Source: Bacteroidota bacterium (GTDB taxonomy: Bacteria > Bacteroidota > Bacteroidia > Chitinophagales > Chitinophagaceae). Taken from it: a DNA stretch of 64,000 nt. The stretch is taken from assembly GCA_026391125.1 (NCBI GenBank), contig JAPLEO010000060.1, positions 1 to 64,000 on the forward strand. The letters run 5' to 3'. Numbering within the stretch: the stretch's first letter is position 1; each line of letters begins with the position of its first letter. Of the stretch, positions 39,986 to 49,883 are shown one piece after another. The position numbers and the translations under genes are program-made. The notes beneath the pieces are model-generated. The model did no database searches and was not told the DNA's origin. It saw only the letters and a program-made list of their open reading frames with translations.

Positions 39986-42900
39986 ATGTTAAATCTGAAG
40001 AAAATTTTGCTTGCTGGAATGGCTTATCTCATGGCCATGACAGCAATGTCACAAGTTACTACCGGTACAATTACCGGTACAGTAAAAGACGCAACTAATG
40101 CGCCACTTGTAGGAACTTCTATTGAAGTTACCCACGAGCCATCTGGATCTAGATACAAATCTGTATCTACAACTTCAGGAAAGTATACTGTACCAGGTCT
40201 ACGTATTGGTGGTCCTTATAAAGTAGTTTTTACCTATGTAGGATTAAAAACTGAAACTGTAACAGAAGTTTATATCCAATTAGGTGAACCAAGTGTAATT
40301 GACGTTACCTTATTAGATGCAAAAGCTCAATTAACTGAAGTAACCGTAACAGGTGCTCGTAAAGGTGCTTTGATTTCTAAGGATAGAAAAGGTACTTCTA
40401 CAAATATCAATTCTCGTACAATTAGTAGCTTACCAACTCTTAGTAGGAACGTTACTGATTTAACTCGTTTGGTTCCTCAGTCGAATGGTTTATCATTTGC
40501 TGGTCAGGATGCACGTGCTATCAACTTCACTTTAGATGGATCTATTTTCAACAATAGTTTTGGTCTAAGTGCATTGAACGGTGGTCAAACAAATTCAGCT
40601 CCAATTTCTCTTGATGCGATTCAGGAAATTCAAATTAACGTATCTCCTTATAGTTTAAGAGAGTCTGGATTTACTGGTGCTAGTATCAATGCTGTAACAA
40701 AGAGCGGTACTAATACTTTCCACGGTACTGCTTTCTACAACAAAAGAAATCAAACCATGGTGGGTACTAAAGCAGGTCTTGATGGTTCACAAGATGTTAC
40801 TACAAATGCCTTCGATGTAAAACAATTTGGTGCTAGTTTAGGTGGTGCAATTGTTAAAAACAAATTGTTCTTCTTCTTGAACTATGAAGGTGAAAGAAGA
40901 AATGACGTAGGTACTTTGTTTACTGCTGATGCAAGTAACGGTGCTTCTGCAATCAGTGGTAACACAACTCGTGTTAAACAATCTGATTTGGAAACTTTAT
41001 CTGCTTACTTACTTTCTAAGTACAATTATAACACAGGTGCTTACCAAGGATATCCTTTCGTAACATCAAGTGATAAAGCTGTTGCTCGTATCGACTGGAA
41101 CATCAATGACAAACATAAATTAAGCATTCGCGGAAATATGTTGAAATCAGTTAGAGATGTTGCAGCGAGTAGTTCAAATACAACTAACGGTTTTAGAGGT
41201 GGTGGAACAAACTCAATGGTATATGCAAACTCTGCATATGTAATCAATAACAACATTTATGGTGTTATCGGTCAATTGAATAGCCGTTTCAGTAACAAAA
41301 TTAGTAATGACCTTACATTCGGATATACTGCAAATAGAGATTTCCGTGCTGTAAAAGGCGGTATGTTCCCAATGGTAGATATTCAAGATGGTACAAGTGC
41401 TTTAACCACTGTGCCAACTTCTGCCACATCATCAACATCTCAAACTTCTCAGAGTTTGAACTATATCTCTTTCGGTAATGATCCTTTTACTCCGAACAAC
41501 TTATTAAATACAGATACTTGGCAGTTTAGTGATAACCTAACTGCATACTTAGGCAAGCATACTTTAACTGCGGGTATTTCTTATGAAAGCTTCACATTCA
41601 CTAATGGATTTACTCCATTGATTAACGGTGTGTATACTTTCAATAACCTTGCAGATTTCTATACTGCCTCTGATGCTTATTTAGCTAATCCTAACCAAAC
41701 ATTTAGCCCTGTGTTTATGAGAAACTACAGAGCTAACTTTAGTAATTTAGCAGGTGGTGGTGCTTGGTATGCAACTACAAAATCTAGAGAGATTGCTGCT
41801 TACATTCAAGACGAAATAAACATTGAGCCAAACTTCAACCTTACTTATGGTGTTCGTTTAGAAGTTCCCTATTTTGTAGGTGGTGGTTATGTAAATACAG
41901 AGGTTGATGCGATGAACTTTGTTGATCGTAAAGGCAACCCAATGAAATTGAGTACCTCTATATTGCCTTCGCCAAAATTGATGATTAGTCCTAGAATTGG
42001 ATTTAACTATGATGTTAATGGAGATAAGAGTACTCAGATCCGTGGAGGTATTGGTATGTTTACTGGTCGTCCCCCATTTGTATTCGTAAGTAACCAAGTT
42101 GGTAACAACGGAGTTTTAAACGGTGGTGTGAACACAAACAATACTGCTGCTTATCCATTCAACCCAAATACTCCATCTAGCTATCCAAGCTTTGCTCCTA
42201 ATCCAGGTACTCCTGCTTCTTCTTATAATATTGCCACTTCAGAAGAAGGATTCCGTTTTCCTAAAGTATTCCGTACCAACTTAGCGATTGACCAAAAAAT
42301 CTTTGGTGATATCATTGCAACTGGCGAATTTATTTTCAGTCAGAATATTAATAGTATCAACTATTATAACGCAAACTTAGTTGCTCCTGTCGCAAACTTT
42401 ATCGGACCAGATCAAAGACCAAGATTTGCTTCTATTGGTTTAGCAAGTTCAGCTGTTAATGCTGCATTGAGAATTAACCCTAAATTGACTGATGCAACAG
42501 TTATGCAAAGTACCGCAATGGGAACTTCTGTAGCTGCAACTGTCAAATTAGAAAAACCAACAAGAGCTAAGGGTTTAGGCTGGATGGCAGCTTATACATT
42601 TACTAATGCAAAAGATTTGATGCCAGCTGGTGGATCAATTGCAAATAGTACTTTCTCTGCAATGCAATCAGTTAAAGGTAATAACAACCCTGACTTAGGA
42701 TATTCAGATAATGAAATTCGTAATCGTTTTATTGTTAACGTAAATTACAGAGTTGAATTGGGCAAATTTGCTGCATTACAATTCTCATTATTCGGTCAAC
42801 AACAGAACCAAGGTCGTTACTCTTATACTTATAGCGGAGATATGAATGGTGATGGTACTTCTGGTAATGATTTAATGTACATTCCTAAGAACCAGACTGA

Positions 42901-43354
42901 AATGAACTTCCTTGCACAAACTGCTTCTGGATTAGCTCCTGCAGTTACTGCTCAAGATCAGAAAGTTGCTTTTGATAACTTCATCAATCAGGATGATTAT
43001 TTGAGCAAAAACCGTGGTGGTTATGTTACAAGAAATGCTGTTCTTCAACCAAAAGTTACAAGATTTGATTTCTCAACAATGTTAGAATTGTTTAGCAACA
43101 TTGGTAAGAACAGACATACTATTCAATTGAGAGGAGATATCTTCAATATTGGAAATATGATCAATCATGCTTGGGGTGTAGGTTATTCAGTTAATACTTC
43201 ATCTCCTTTAGCAGCTAAAGGTGTTGACGCAGGTGGTGTTCCTATCTTCACAATGAACCGTGTGAATAATAGCATCAACTATACTACTTATAGAAGAAGT
43301 ACAAACTTTGGAGATGTATGGCAAGCTCAATTGGGCATCCGCTATATTTTCTAG
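39986..43354 (+). CDS. TonB-dependent receptor with N-terminal carboxypeptidase-regulatory-like domain
   Basis: MLNLKKILLAGMAYLMAMTAMSQ signal; TITGTVKDATNAPLVGTSIEV; plug region; C-terminal barrel. Confidence 0.92.
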   Translation: MLNLKKILLAGMAYLMAMTAMSQVTTGTITGTVKDATNAPLVGTSIEVTHEPSGSRYKSVSTTSGKYTVPGLRIGGPYKVVFTYVGLKTETVTEVYIQLGEPSVIDVTLLDAKAQLTEVTVTGARKGALISKDRKGTSTNINSRTISSLPTLSRNVTDLTRLVPQSNGLSFAGQDARAINFTLDGSIFNNSFGLSALNGGQTNSAPISLDAIQEIQINVSPYSLRESGFTGASINAVTKSGTNTFHGTAFYNKRNQTMVGTKAGLDGSQDVTTNAFDVKQFGASLGGAIVKNKLFFFLNYEGERRNDVGTLFTADASNGASAISGNTTRVKQSDLETLSAYLLSKYNYNTGAYQGYPFVTSSDKAVARIDWNINDKHKLSIRGNMLKSVRDVAASSSNTTNGFRGGGTNSMVYANSAYVINNNIYGVIGQLNSRFSNKISNDLTFGYTANRDFRAVKGGMFPMVDIQDGTSALTTVPTSATSSTSQTSQSLNYISFGNDPFTPNNLLNTDTWQFSDNLTAYLGKHTLTAGISYESFTFTNGFTPLINGVYTFNNLADFYTASDAYLANPNQTFSPVFMRNYRANFSNLAGGGAWYATTKSREIAAYIQDEINIEPNFNLTYGVRLEVPYFVGGGYVNTEVDAMNFVDRKGNPMKLSTSILPSPKLMISPRIGFNYDVNGDKSTQIRGGIGMFTGRPPFVFVSNQVGNNGVLNGGVNTNNTAAYPFNPNTPSSYPSFAPNPGTPASSYNIATSEEGFRFPKVFRTNLAIDQKIFGDIIATGEFIFSQNINSINYYNANLVAPVANFIGPDQRPRFASIGLASSAVNAALRINPKLTDATVMQSTAMGTSVAATVKLEKPTRAKGLGWMAAYTFTNAKDLMPAGGSIANSTFSAMQSVKGNNNPDLGYSDNEIRNRFIVNVNYRVELGKFAALQFSLFGQQQNQGRYSYTYSGDMNGDGTSGNDLMYIPKNQTEMNFLAQTASGLAPAVTAQDQKVAFDNFINQDDYLSKNRGGYVTRNAVLQPKVTRFDFSTMLELFSNIGKNRHTIQLRGDIFNIGNMINHAWGVGYSVNTSSPLAAKGVDAGGVPIFTMNRVNNSINYTTYRRSTNFGDVWQAQLGIRYIF

Positions 43355-43379
43355 TAGACCTGTTCTTCTAACAACATAA

Positions 43380-43413
43380 AAAAAACGTCCCGAGAAATTG
43401 GGACGTTTTTTTT
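43380..43413 (+). terminator. Terminator after the TonB-dependent receptor gene
   Basis: AAAAACGTCCC...GGGACGTTTTTTTT. Confidence 0.9.
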
Positions 43414-43449
43414 ATGCGTTATACAACAATATTTTTACTAGCCGAAGTG

Positions 43450-43482
43450 CCCCAGCCTAAAGGCCGGGGTTAACGTATTTCT
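43450..43482. repeat. GC hairpin repeat copy 2
   Basis: CCCCAGCCTAAAGGCCGGGGTTAACGTATTTCT; same 3' extension as 23783-23814. Confidence 0.8.
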
Positions 43483-43507
43483 TTTCATCTCTTTCTTCTT
43501 CCCCATT

Positions 43508-43549
43508 CCTCACTCCTCACTCCTCACTTCTCACTTCTCACTTCTCACT
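43508..43549 (-). repeat. Six perfect tandem 7-nt units, (CCTCACT)3(TCTCACT)3 on +
   Basis: Direct reading, downstream of the esterase stop codon. Confidence 0.95.
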
Positions 43550-43581
43550 CCCCATTTTCTATCCTCTCTTCACTTTTATCT

Positions 43582-44403
43582 TTAATCTTTTATCTTTGAA
43601 AAAGCCCATTTCAAAAATTCAGGAAAAGCTTTGCCCCAGGTTGGCACATCATGTTTCCCATCAGCCATCAAATGATAATGGATATGTTCATCTGTATATC
43701 CTTTGGCTTTTAATTCAACAATTAAATCAAGTGTGTCATCTATTGAATCAATGATCCCATTCTTATTTCTGTCTGCAGTTTCATCCAACTCTCCACATTG
43801 CAAAAAGAATTGTAACCAGGGATAAAAATCAGCTTTCCGAATTTGCAAATGCATTAAACGATCCATTTCATCATCATACCCTTTATCATACGCTTTTCTT
43901 CTCCACCATAGTGAACCACTAAATATCCCCACCTTATTAAATTGATTGGGATGATTCCAAACAATATCTAATGCACTTAGTGCGCCTAATGAAAACCCTG
44001 CAAATGATTTATCCTTGAAAGAAGCTATCGATAAATGCTTTCTTAAAAAAGGCAATAATTCATCAAACAAGAATTTATGATACAATCCAGCCCTTGCTCC
44101 TCTTCCTTCATAATCGGCTGCATACGCAGTCCCATATTCCATTTTGCGATCTTCACCACAATAAATACCCACTGCAATCAATGGCGTTATTTGATCCTGT
44201 ATCACTTCCAATATTTTATCAAAAGGCATCTTAGGAAGATCCTGTCCATCATTGATCAACAATAGACTGTATTGAATTGTAAGACTCCTATTGGTAGGCA
44301 AATACAGGTCAAACTGTACTTCTCTTTCTAGAAAATCTGAATACAAATGAAGTTGTTCAACTGTGACCAACTCCCCTTCATTAAGCAACTTTAATTCCGA
44401 CAT
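43582..44403 (-). CDS. Alpha/beta-hydrolase esterase, enterochelin esterase-like
   Basis: LLINDGQDL...YEGRGARAGLYHKFLFDELLPFLRKHL...FAGFSLGALSALDIVWNHPNQFNKVGIFSGSLWW. Confidence 0.85.
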   Translation of the reverse strand: MSELKLLNEGELVTVEQLHLYSDFLEREVQFDLYLPTNRSLTIQYSLLLINDGQDLPKMPFDKILEVIQDQITPLIAVGIYCGEDRKMEYGTAYAADYEGRGARAGLYHKFLFDELLPFLRKHLSIASFKDKSFAGFSLGALSALDIVWNHPNQFNKVGIFSGSLWWRRKAYDKGYDDEMDRLMHLQIRKADFYPWLQFFLQCGELDETADRNKNGIIDSIDDTLDLIVELKAKGYTDEHIHYHLMADGKHDVPTWGKAFPEFLKWAFSKIKD

Positions 44404-44545
44404 ATCTCAAAAATAAGCTAATGAACGATAGTCTTAAAAAAAGATGATTTTTATTGGTTATTATTAGAATTCAAATGAGTTTCAGTAAATTGAATGCAAA
44501 TCGAATTTTTTTAATTGGCTCCTAATAAATCACAAAAATATTTTT

Positions 44546-45502
44546 ATGAAAAAAATTGGTGTACTGTTTGGTCAGGAAAGAAGTTTTCCAATGGCTTTTG
44601 TTGAGCGAGTAAATAGCAAAAATATACCTGGCATTACAGCTGAGCCTGTAAAGATCGACAAGGTAATGCAGGGGGAAGCTTCTGAATATGCTGTGATTAT
44701 CGACAGGATCAGTCAGGATGTTCCCTTTTATCGTGCCTATTTAAAAAACGCAGCTATTTGCGGAACTGCCGTTATCAATAACCCTTTCTGGTGGAGTGCT
44801 GACGAAAAATTTTTCAATAATTGTTTGGCTACAAAAATTGACATCCCCGTTCCAAAAACAGTGATTCTTCCTTCAAGGGATCTACCTACTGATACTTCGG
44901 ATCAGTCGTTCAGTAACCTTTCCTTTCCACTTGATTGGGAAAGTATTTTCAATTATGTAGGGTTCCCAGCTTATATGAAACCCTTTGCTGGCGGAGGTTG
45001 GAAGAACGTTTACCGTTTAGAAGACAAAGAAGATTTCTTTGATAAACACGGCGAAACTGCACAGTTAGTGATGCTTTTACAAGAAGAAATTGTGTTTGAA
45101 GAATACTACCGTTGTTATTGTATTGGAGGCAAACATGTAAGGATCATGTCTTATGAACCAAGAAACCCCCACCACTTAAGATATGCTGCTGACTTTGCAC
45201 CTTCAGCAGAAAAGTTAAAGATGATGGAAGAAATAGTGCTTCGCATCAATGCCTATTTGGGCTATGATTTTAATACTGTTGAATTAGCATTGCGAAATGG
45301 AGTTCCTTATGCCATCGATTTTTGTAATCCTGCTCCTGATGCAGATATTAAAAGTGTTGGACAAGCCAATTTTGATTGGGTGGTTGAAACAGCGGCTAAT
45401 TATGCCATTGAAAAAGCGCAAGCACAGGTACCCGGCGCAGACAATCTGACTTGGGGAGAATACATTAAAAAAGGTAGCACCAAACAAAGTTTATATCCCT
45501 AA
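44546..45502 (+). CDS. ATP-grasp domain protein
   Basis: YMKPFAGGGWKNVYRL, LLQEEIVFEEYYRCYCIGGKHVRIMSYEPRNPHHLRY, NTVELALRNGVPYAIDFCNPAPDAD. Confidence 0.8.
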   Translation: MKKIGVLFGQERSFPMAFVERVNSKNIPGITAEPVKIDKVMQGEASEYAVIIDRISQDVPFYRAYLKNAAICGTAVINNPFWWSADEKFFNNCLATKIDIPVPKTVILPSRDLPTDTSDQSFSNLSFPLDWESIFNYVGFPAYMKPFAGGGWKNVYRLEDKEDFFDKHGETAQLVMLLQEEIVFEEYYRCYCIGGKHVRIMSYEPRNPHHLRYAADFAPSAEKLKMMEEIVLRINAYLGYDFNTVELALRNGVPYAIDFCNPAPDADIKSVGQANFDWVVETAANYAIEKAQAQVPGADNLTWGEYIKKGSTKQSLYP

Positions 45503-45565
45503 TAATTACAGGGAATAGCTTTTTTCGATTGTAATTTTTATTATTTAGGCATATAAGAGGCGATT

Positions 45566-46675
45566 ATGGGTAATCTTAGTTATAAACAGTTTACGCTCGG
45601 CGTGGAAGAGGAATACATGGTAATAGACCCTCAAACCAGGGAACTAGCCAGCCATGAGCAAAAGATTGTGTTAGAAGGTCAAAAACTTCTGAAAGACAAA
45701 GTAAAAGCAGAAATGCACCAAGCGGTTGTAGAAGTTGGTACAGATATCTGTATGGATATTGATGAAGCATTTAAAGATGTGGCAACCCTTCGAGGTACCA
45801 TTTCAGAAATAGCAGGAAACCTTGGCTTCTGGATGGGAGCCTCAGGTACCCACCCTTTTAGCCATTGGGAAAGTCAATTGATAACAGATCACGTCCGTTA
45901 CAACCAGATTGTTAATGAATTGCAGGAAGCTGCAAGGAGTAACCTCATTTTCGGACTACACGTACACGTTGGAATGGAAGACCGCAGGATGGCCATTCAT
46001 ATTGCTAATACTGCTCGTTATTTTCTGCCCCATGTGTATGCTTTGAGTACCAATTCACCTTTTTGGGAAGGAAGAGAAACCGGTTATAAATCATACCGCA
46101 CAAAAGTATTTGACAAATTTCCAAGAACTGGAATTCCAGATTACTTTGAAAGTATTGAAGCATATGAAAACTATGTGAACCTTTTGATCAAAACCAATTG
46201 CATCGATAATGCGAAGAAAATTTGGTGGGATCTTCGGGTTCATCCATTTTTTAATACCGTCGAGTTCCGAATTTGTGATGTACCTCTAACCGTTGCTGAA
46301 ACCATTACCATTGCAGCACTTTTTCAGGCAATCTGTGCTAAAATTTATAAACTCCGTTCTCAGAACCTCAACTTCATGATCTATGAAAGGGCGTTGATCA
46401 CTGAAAACAAATGGAGGGCGAGCAGGTATGGGATTGATGGCACATTGATCGACTTTGGAAAAGAAATTGAAGTGAACACCCGATTATTGATCTATGAATT
46501 ACTCGATTTTGTGGATGATGTGGTAGACGAATTGGGTAGCAGGCATATGATTGATCATGTTACGAAAATGTTTGAGACTGGAACAGGAGCTGACAGACAA
46601 CTCGCTGTATATCAACAAACTAATAGTTTAGTAAGTGTAGTCGATTATATACACGACCAATTTCTAAGCTTTTAA
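45566..46675 (+). CDS. Carboxylate-amine ligase (YbdK / GCS2 family)
   Basis: FTLGVEEEYMVIDPQTREL, GASGTHPFSHWESQLIT, FGLHVHVGMEDRRMAIHIANTARYFLPHVYALSTNSPFWEGRETGYKSYR. Confidence 0.92.
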   Translation: MGNLSYKQFTLGVEEEYMVIDPQTRELASHEQKIVLEGQKLLKDKVKAEMHQAVVEVGTDICMDIDEAFKDVATLRGTISEIAGNLGFWMGASGTHPFSHWESQLITDHVRYNQIVNELQEAARSNLIFGLHVHVGMEDRRMAIHIANTARYFLPHVYALSTNSPFWEGRETGYKSYRTKVFDKFPRTGIPDYFESIEAYENYVNLLIKTNCIDNAKKIWWDLRVHPFFNTVEFRICDVPLTVAETITIAALFQAICAKIYKLRSQNLNFMIYERALITENKWRASRYGIDGTLIDFGKEIEVNTRLLIYELLDFVDDVVDELGSRHMIDHVTKMFETGTGADRQLAVYQQTNSLVSVVDYIHDQFLSF

Positions 46676-46698
46676 CAACACCTTCAAAATTTTAACAG

Positions 46699-46727
46699 TC
46701 GGGAAGCCTTGGTTTCCCGATTTTTTG
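46699..46727 (+). terminator. Terminator after the ligase gene
   Basis: TCGGGAA-GCCTTGGT-TTCCCGA-TTTTTTG. Confidence 0.85.
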
Positions 46728-46812
46728 TTTTCCATATCCCTAATTTTGGAGGCAGCGAATGGTCTTCATTTGGTATCTTATTCATGTAATCGACCAAAAA
46801 ACTATATAGCCG

Positions 46813-47349
46813 GTGACGGAAACTGACCTTATTAAAGGATGTATCAAGCAAAATGCAAATTGCCAGCGAATGCTTTTCGAGCAGTTCGCCGGTAAAATGA
46901 TGAGCGTATGCTTAAGATATGCCAACGATAATATGGAGGCCGAAGATATCATGCAAGACGGCTTTATCAAAGTATTCCAATACCTGCATCAGTTTAAATT
47001 CGAAGGTAGTTTTGAAGGATGGATCAGACGTATTATTGTGAATACAGCCATCCGGCACTTAGAAAAAAAGAAACTTCAATTTAAAGAGATCGATGAATCA
47101 GGTGCAGATGCACCTAAACTTGACCCTTATGCATATGCACATTTGGGGCAAGACGACTTAATGAAATTGATCAATCAATTACCTGAAGGTTATAAGATTG
47201 TTTTTAACCTGAACGTAATTGAAGGATATAGTCACGAAGAAATAGCAGAAATGTTACATATACAACCCGGCACCAGTCGCAGTCAGCTGGTGAAGGCGAG
47301 AAAAATGCTGCAACATCAAATCTTACAATTACAAAAAATTGCTGTATAA
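46813..47349 (+). CDS. ECF-type sigma-70 family factor, GTG start
   Basis: MLFEQFAGKMMSVCLRYANDNMEAEDIMQDGFIKVFQ...GYSHEEIAEMLHIQPGTSRSQLVKARKML. Confidence 0.93.
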   Translation: MTETDLIKGCIKQNANCQRMLFEQFAGKMMSVCLRYANDNMEAEDIMQDGFIKVFQYLHQFKFEGSFEGWIRRIIVNTAIRHLEKKKLQFKEIDESGADAPKLDPYAYAHLGQDDLMKLINQLPEGYKIVFNLNVIEGYSHEEIAEMLHIQPGTSRSQLVKARKMLQHQILQLQKIAV

Positions 47350-47350
47350 T

Positions 47351-48769
47351 ATGACAGATAACCAGTTTGATAACTTCTTTAGGGAGAAGCTCAAAGACCA
47401 TACGGCTCCGGTGCCGGTGGGCTTATGGGAGAAAATTCGCCCTGAGAACGAAAAACGCCCCAAGGGCTTTTTTCTACGCAAAATAAATGGCACCGGATTA
47501 TTGGTAGCAGCCTTATTGGTGGGTTCAGTCATAATAGGATTGTTAACCTATCAACACTCCGCTTCTGTACCGGCAACAGATGCAGCGCTGAATCAATCTA
47601 ATACTTCAACAAATTCTATTTTAAATCAATCAACATCAGAAAATAATTCTACACTTAATCCTACCCCAAATAATACTGTTTTAATTAAAGATAGTATGGT
47701 TGAAATAGTGGAAGATCCTGCCAATCATTTTGTAAAAAATGCAATTGCAGATGCATCATCCAATGAAACAATCGTTAATAATTTTTCATTGAATACTAAT
47801 GTACCAAGCATTAAAAATGAAATGCCTTTATTGCAGCCAACTACTGAAGTTCAACAAACAACTGAAAATGCTCTAGATGGCATCAATTATGTTTCTGCTC
47901 ACCTGAATCAAGAAACACTTTATTTTAATCCTGCATCTTTATCATCCTCTAATGGAAAAATAAATAAAAGTCTTGCTGCAAATGGTCACGACAAATTCAT
48001 AAAATCAACCATTATTATTTGTCCCACTATTAGAGGTAGATCTAGCTTTAATAGTGATTGGGGATTTGAACTATTTGCTTCACCTGATTATTCTTTTAAA
48101 TCAGTTACCAACGTTTCTGCATCCCAACAATACCTTGATAAAAAAGATAGTAGTGAGCAAATGCAAATTGGTTATAGTGCAGGATTTAGATTGGTTAAAC
48201 CATTAAATGAACACCTCCTCTTAAAAACTGGTCTTCAATATTCTCAGATGAATCAAAAATTCACTTATCGTAACGAGAATGAATTGAAGACTACTACTGT
48301 GATCACTACTAGAACAATTATACGTTCTCCAGGTGATACTGTAATCGTTAGTGATACAAGCACTTTACAACAAATTGGGTATAGTGTTAAAACAATTCAT
48401 AATCACTTTCGCAGTATCGATATCCCTTTAACAGTAGGATACCAGTTTGGAAATGATGATCTTTCTATTGGACTTAATGCTGGTGTTATTTTCAATGTGA
48501 GCTCTTGGTATCAAGGTGAAATTCTAGATACTTCTTTAGCACCAGTACCTATTAGTAAAGTAAGTAGTTCAATTTATAAATCAAATATTGGGTTGGGATT
48601 ATATTCTAGCATTAGTGTGCTGAAAAGAATCAATGAAAATACTCAATTATTTTTTGAACCATATTTCAGGTATAATCTTTCTAACATGACCAATAGTCAA
48701 TCGCCCTATAATCAAAAGTTTCAAGTAGGCGGACTAGCAATTGGATTAAGATTTAGCTTGAATCGGTAG
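47351..48769 (+). CDS. Membrane protein: short cytoplasmic N-terminus, one TM, C-terminal beta-barrel-like domain
   Basis: MTDNQFDNFFREKLKDHTAPVPVGLWEKI...TGLLVAALLVGSVIIGLLTY...C-terminal barrel-like strands ending LAIGLRFSLNR. Confidence 0.7.
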   Translation: MTDNQFDNFFREKLKDHTAPVPVGLWEKIRPENEKRPKGFFLRKINGTGLLVAALLVGSVIIGLLTYQHSASVPATDAALNQSNTSTNSILNQSTSENNSTLNPTPNNTVLIKDSMVEIVEDPANHFVKNAIADASSNETIVNNFSLNTNVPSIKNEMPLLQPTTEVQQTTENALDGINYVSAHLNQETLYFNPASLSSSNGKINKSLAANGHDKFIKSTIIICPTIRGRSSFNSDWGFELFASPDYSFKSVTNVSASQQYLDKKDSSEQMQIGYSAGFRLVKPLNEHLLLKTGLQYSQMNQKFTYRNENELKTTTVITTRTIIRSPGDTVIVSDTSTLQQIGYSVKTIHNHFRSIDIPLTVGYQFGNDDLSIGLNAGVIFNVSSWYQGEILDTSLAPVPISKVSSSIYKSNIGLGLYSSISVLKRINENTQLFFEPYFRYNLSNMTNSQSPYNQKFQVGGLAIGLRFSLNR

Positions 48770-48822
48770 ATAACAGGCAGCAAAAAATACTATTAACGTA
48801 TCTCAATATAAAAGGGATTAGA

Positions 48823-49830
48823 ATGAAAAAAATAAATGGATTGATTGGTTGCCTACTACTACTCATACTAGTAGCATGCAATAAAGAAACCTCCAACAAT
48901 AATAATTTCACACTATATACAGATAACCCGCTGAATGATACAGCGTGGATCAAATCTATAACAGGTGATGCTCCAATTTATAAATTGGCAGATACCATTT
49001 TCCAAAAAATTGCGATTGTTGACTCGATCGATTTAACAAAAGATCTTGACTTAAATTATGGAGATAGCTTGGAAGTAGAAATACATGCTGGTAGTTGTGG
49101 CAATGGCGGCATACCACAAGATGGTAGAGCAAAAATTGAAATCATCCGATTACAAACAAGAGGGGATTTTATAAAAGCATACAGACCAAACAATAGTTTC
49201 GGCTATCCACTTGAAACTGCTGGCGGCTTTTTTATTCGCATCACTAAAAATGGCACTGAATTAGCTTTAAATCCTGGGTCAAGCATTAAGATCAAGTACT
49301 ATGATATTGCGCCAGCATTGCCTAACATGCAAGCATTTTATGGAAAGGAAACATTCCCATTCCCTGTTGGTGCACTTGATTCTGCTCATACCTGGAAGAG
49401 AGATATTGATACTAGCTATATCAAAACATTTGTAAAGCAAAGTGGTTCTACCTACAAAACCGGCTACGAATTAATTGCAACAAAACTTCGTTGGATCAGT
49501 GCACATCGTTATTTGGATAGTACCGTTGCTAAAACAAATATTTATGCCATCTTACCACCAAATTGCACCAATAAAAACACACAAGTATTTGCAGTGTTTG
49601 ATAAAAGCAGAACTGTTCTTGCTTTGAGTAGCGACTTAACTACCAGAAGCTTTAAAACCGGCAATATACCACTGAGGGCAAAAATCACATTAGTATCCAT
49701 TTCAAAAATCGGAAATGATCTTTACCTAGGAACTAAATTGATTAATGATGTAGGTACTGTTGTAAATTATTCAATCACGCCAGAAAAGAAATCTTTGAAT
49801 CAAATTCTAGATTACTTGAACGCGCTATAA
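48823..49830 (+). CDS. Hypothetical lipoprotein
   Basis: MKKINGLIGCLLLLILVACNKE lipobox. Confidence 0.75.
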   Translation: MKKINGLIGCLLLLILVACNKETSNNNNFTLYTDNPLNDTAWIKSITGDAPIYKLADTIFQKIAIVDSIDLTKDLDLNYGDSLEVEIHAGSCGNGGIPQDGRAKIEIIRLQTRGDFIKAYRPNNSFGYPLETAGGFFIRITKNGTELALNPGSSIKIKYYDIAPALPNMQAFYGKETFPFPVGALDSAHTWKRDIDTSYIKTFVKQSGSTYKTGYELIATKLRWISAHRYLDSTVAKTNIYAILPPNCTNKNTQVFAVFDKSRTVLALSSDLTTRSFKTGNIPLRAKITLVSISKIGNDLYLGTKLINDVGTVVNYSITPEKKSLNQILDYLNAL

Positions 49831-49883
49831 TATTTCAAATGAGTTTACTGGGGGTATTAAAGGGTTTGCAGCAATGCGGACCC

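Noticed and set aside
43508-43549. CRISPR-like short tandem repeats
   Set aside because: 7-nt units without spacers and no cas genes in the window.
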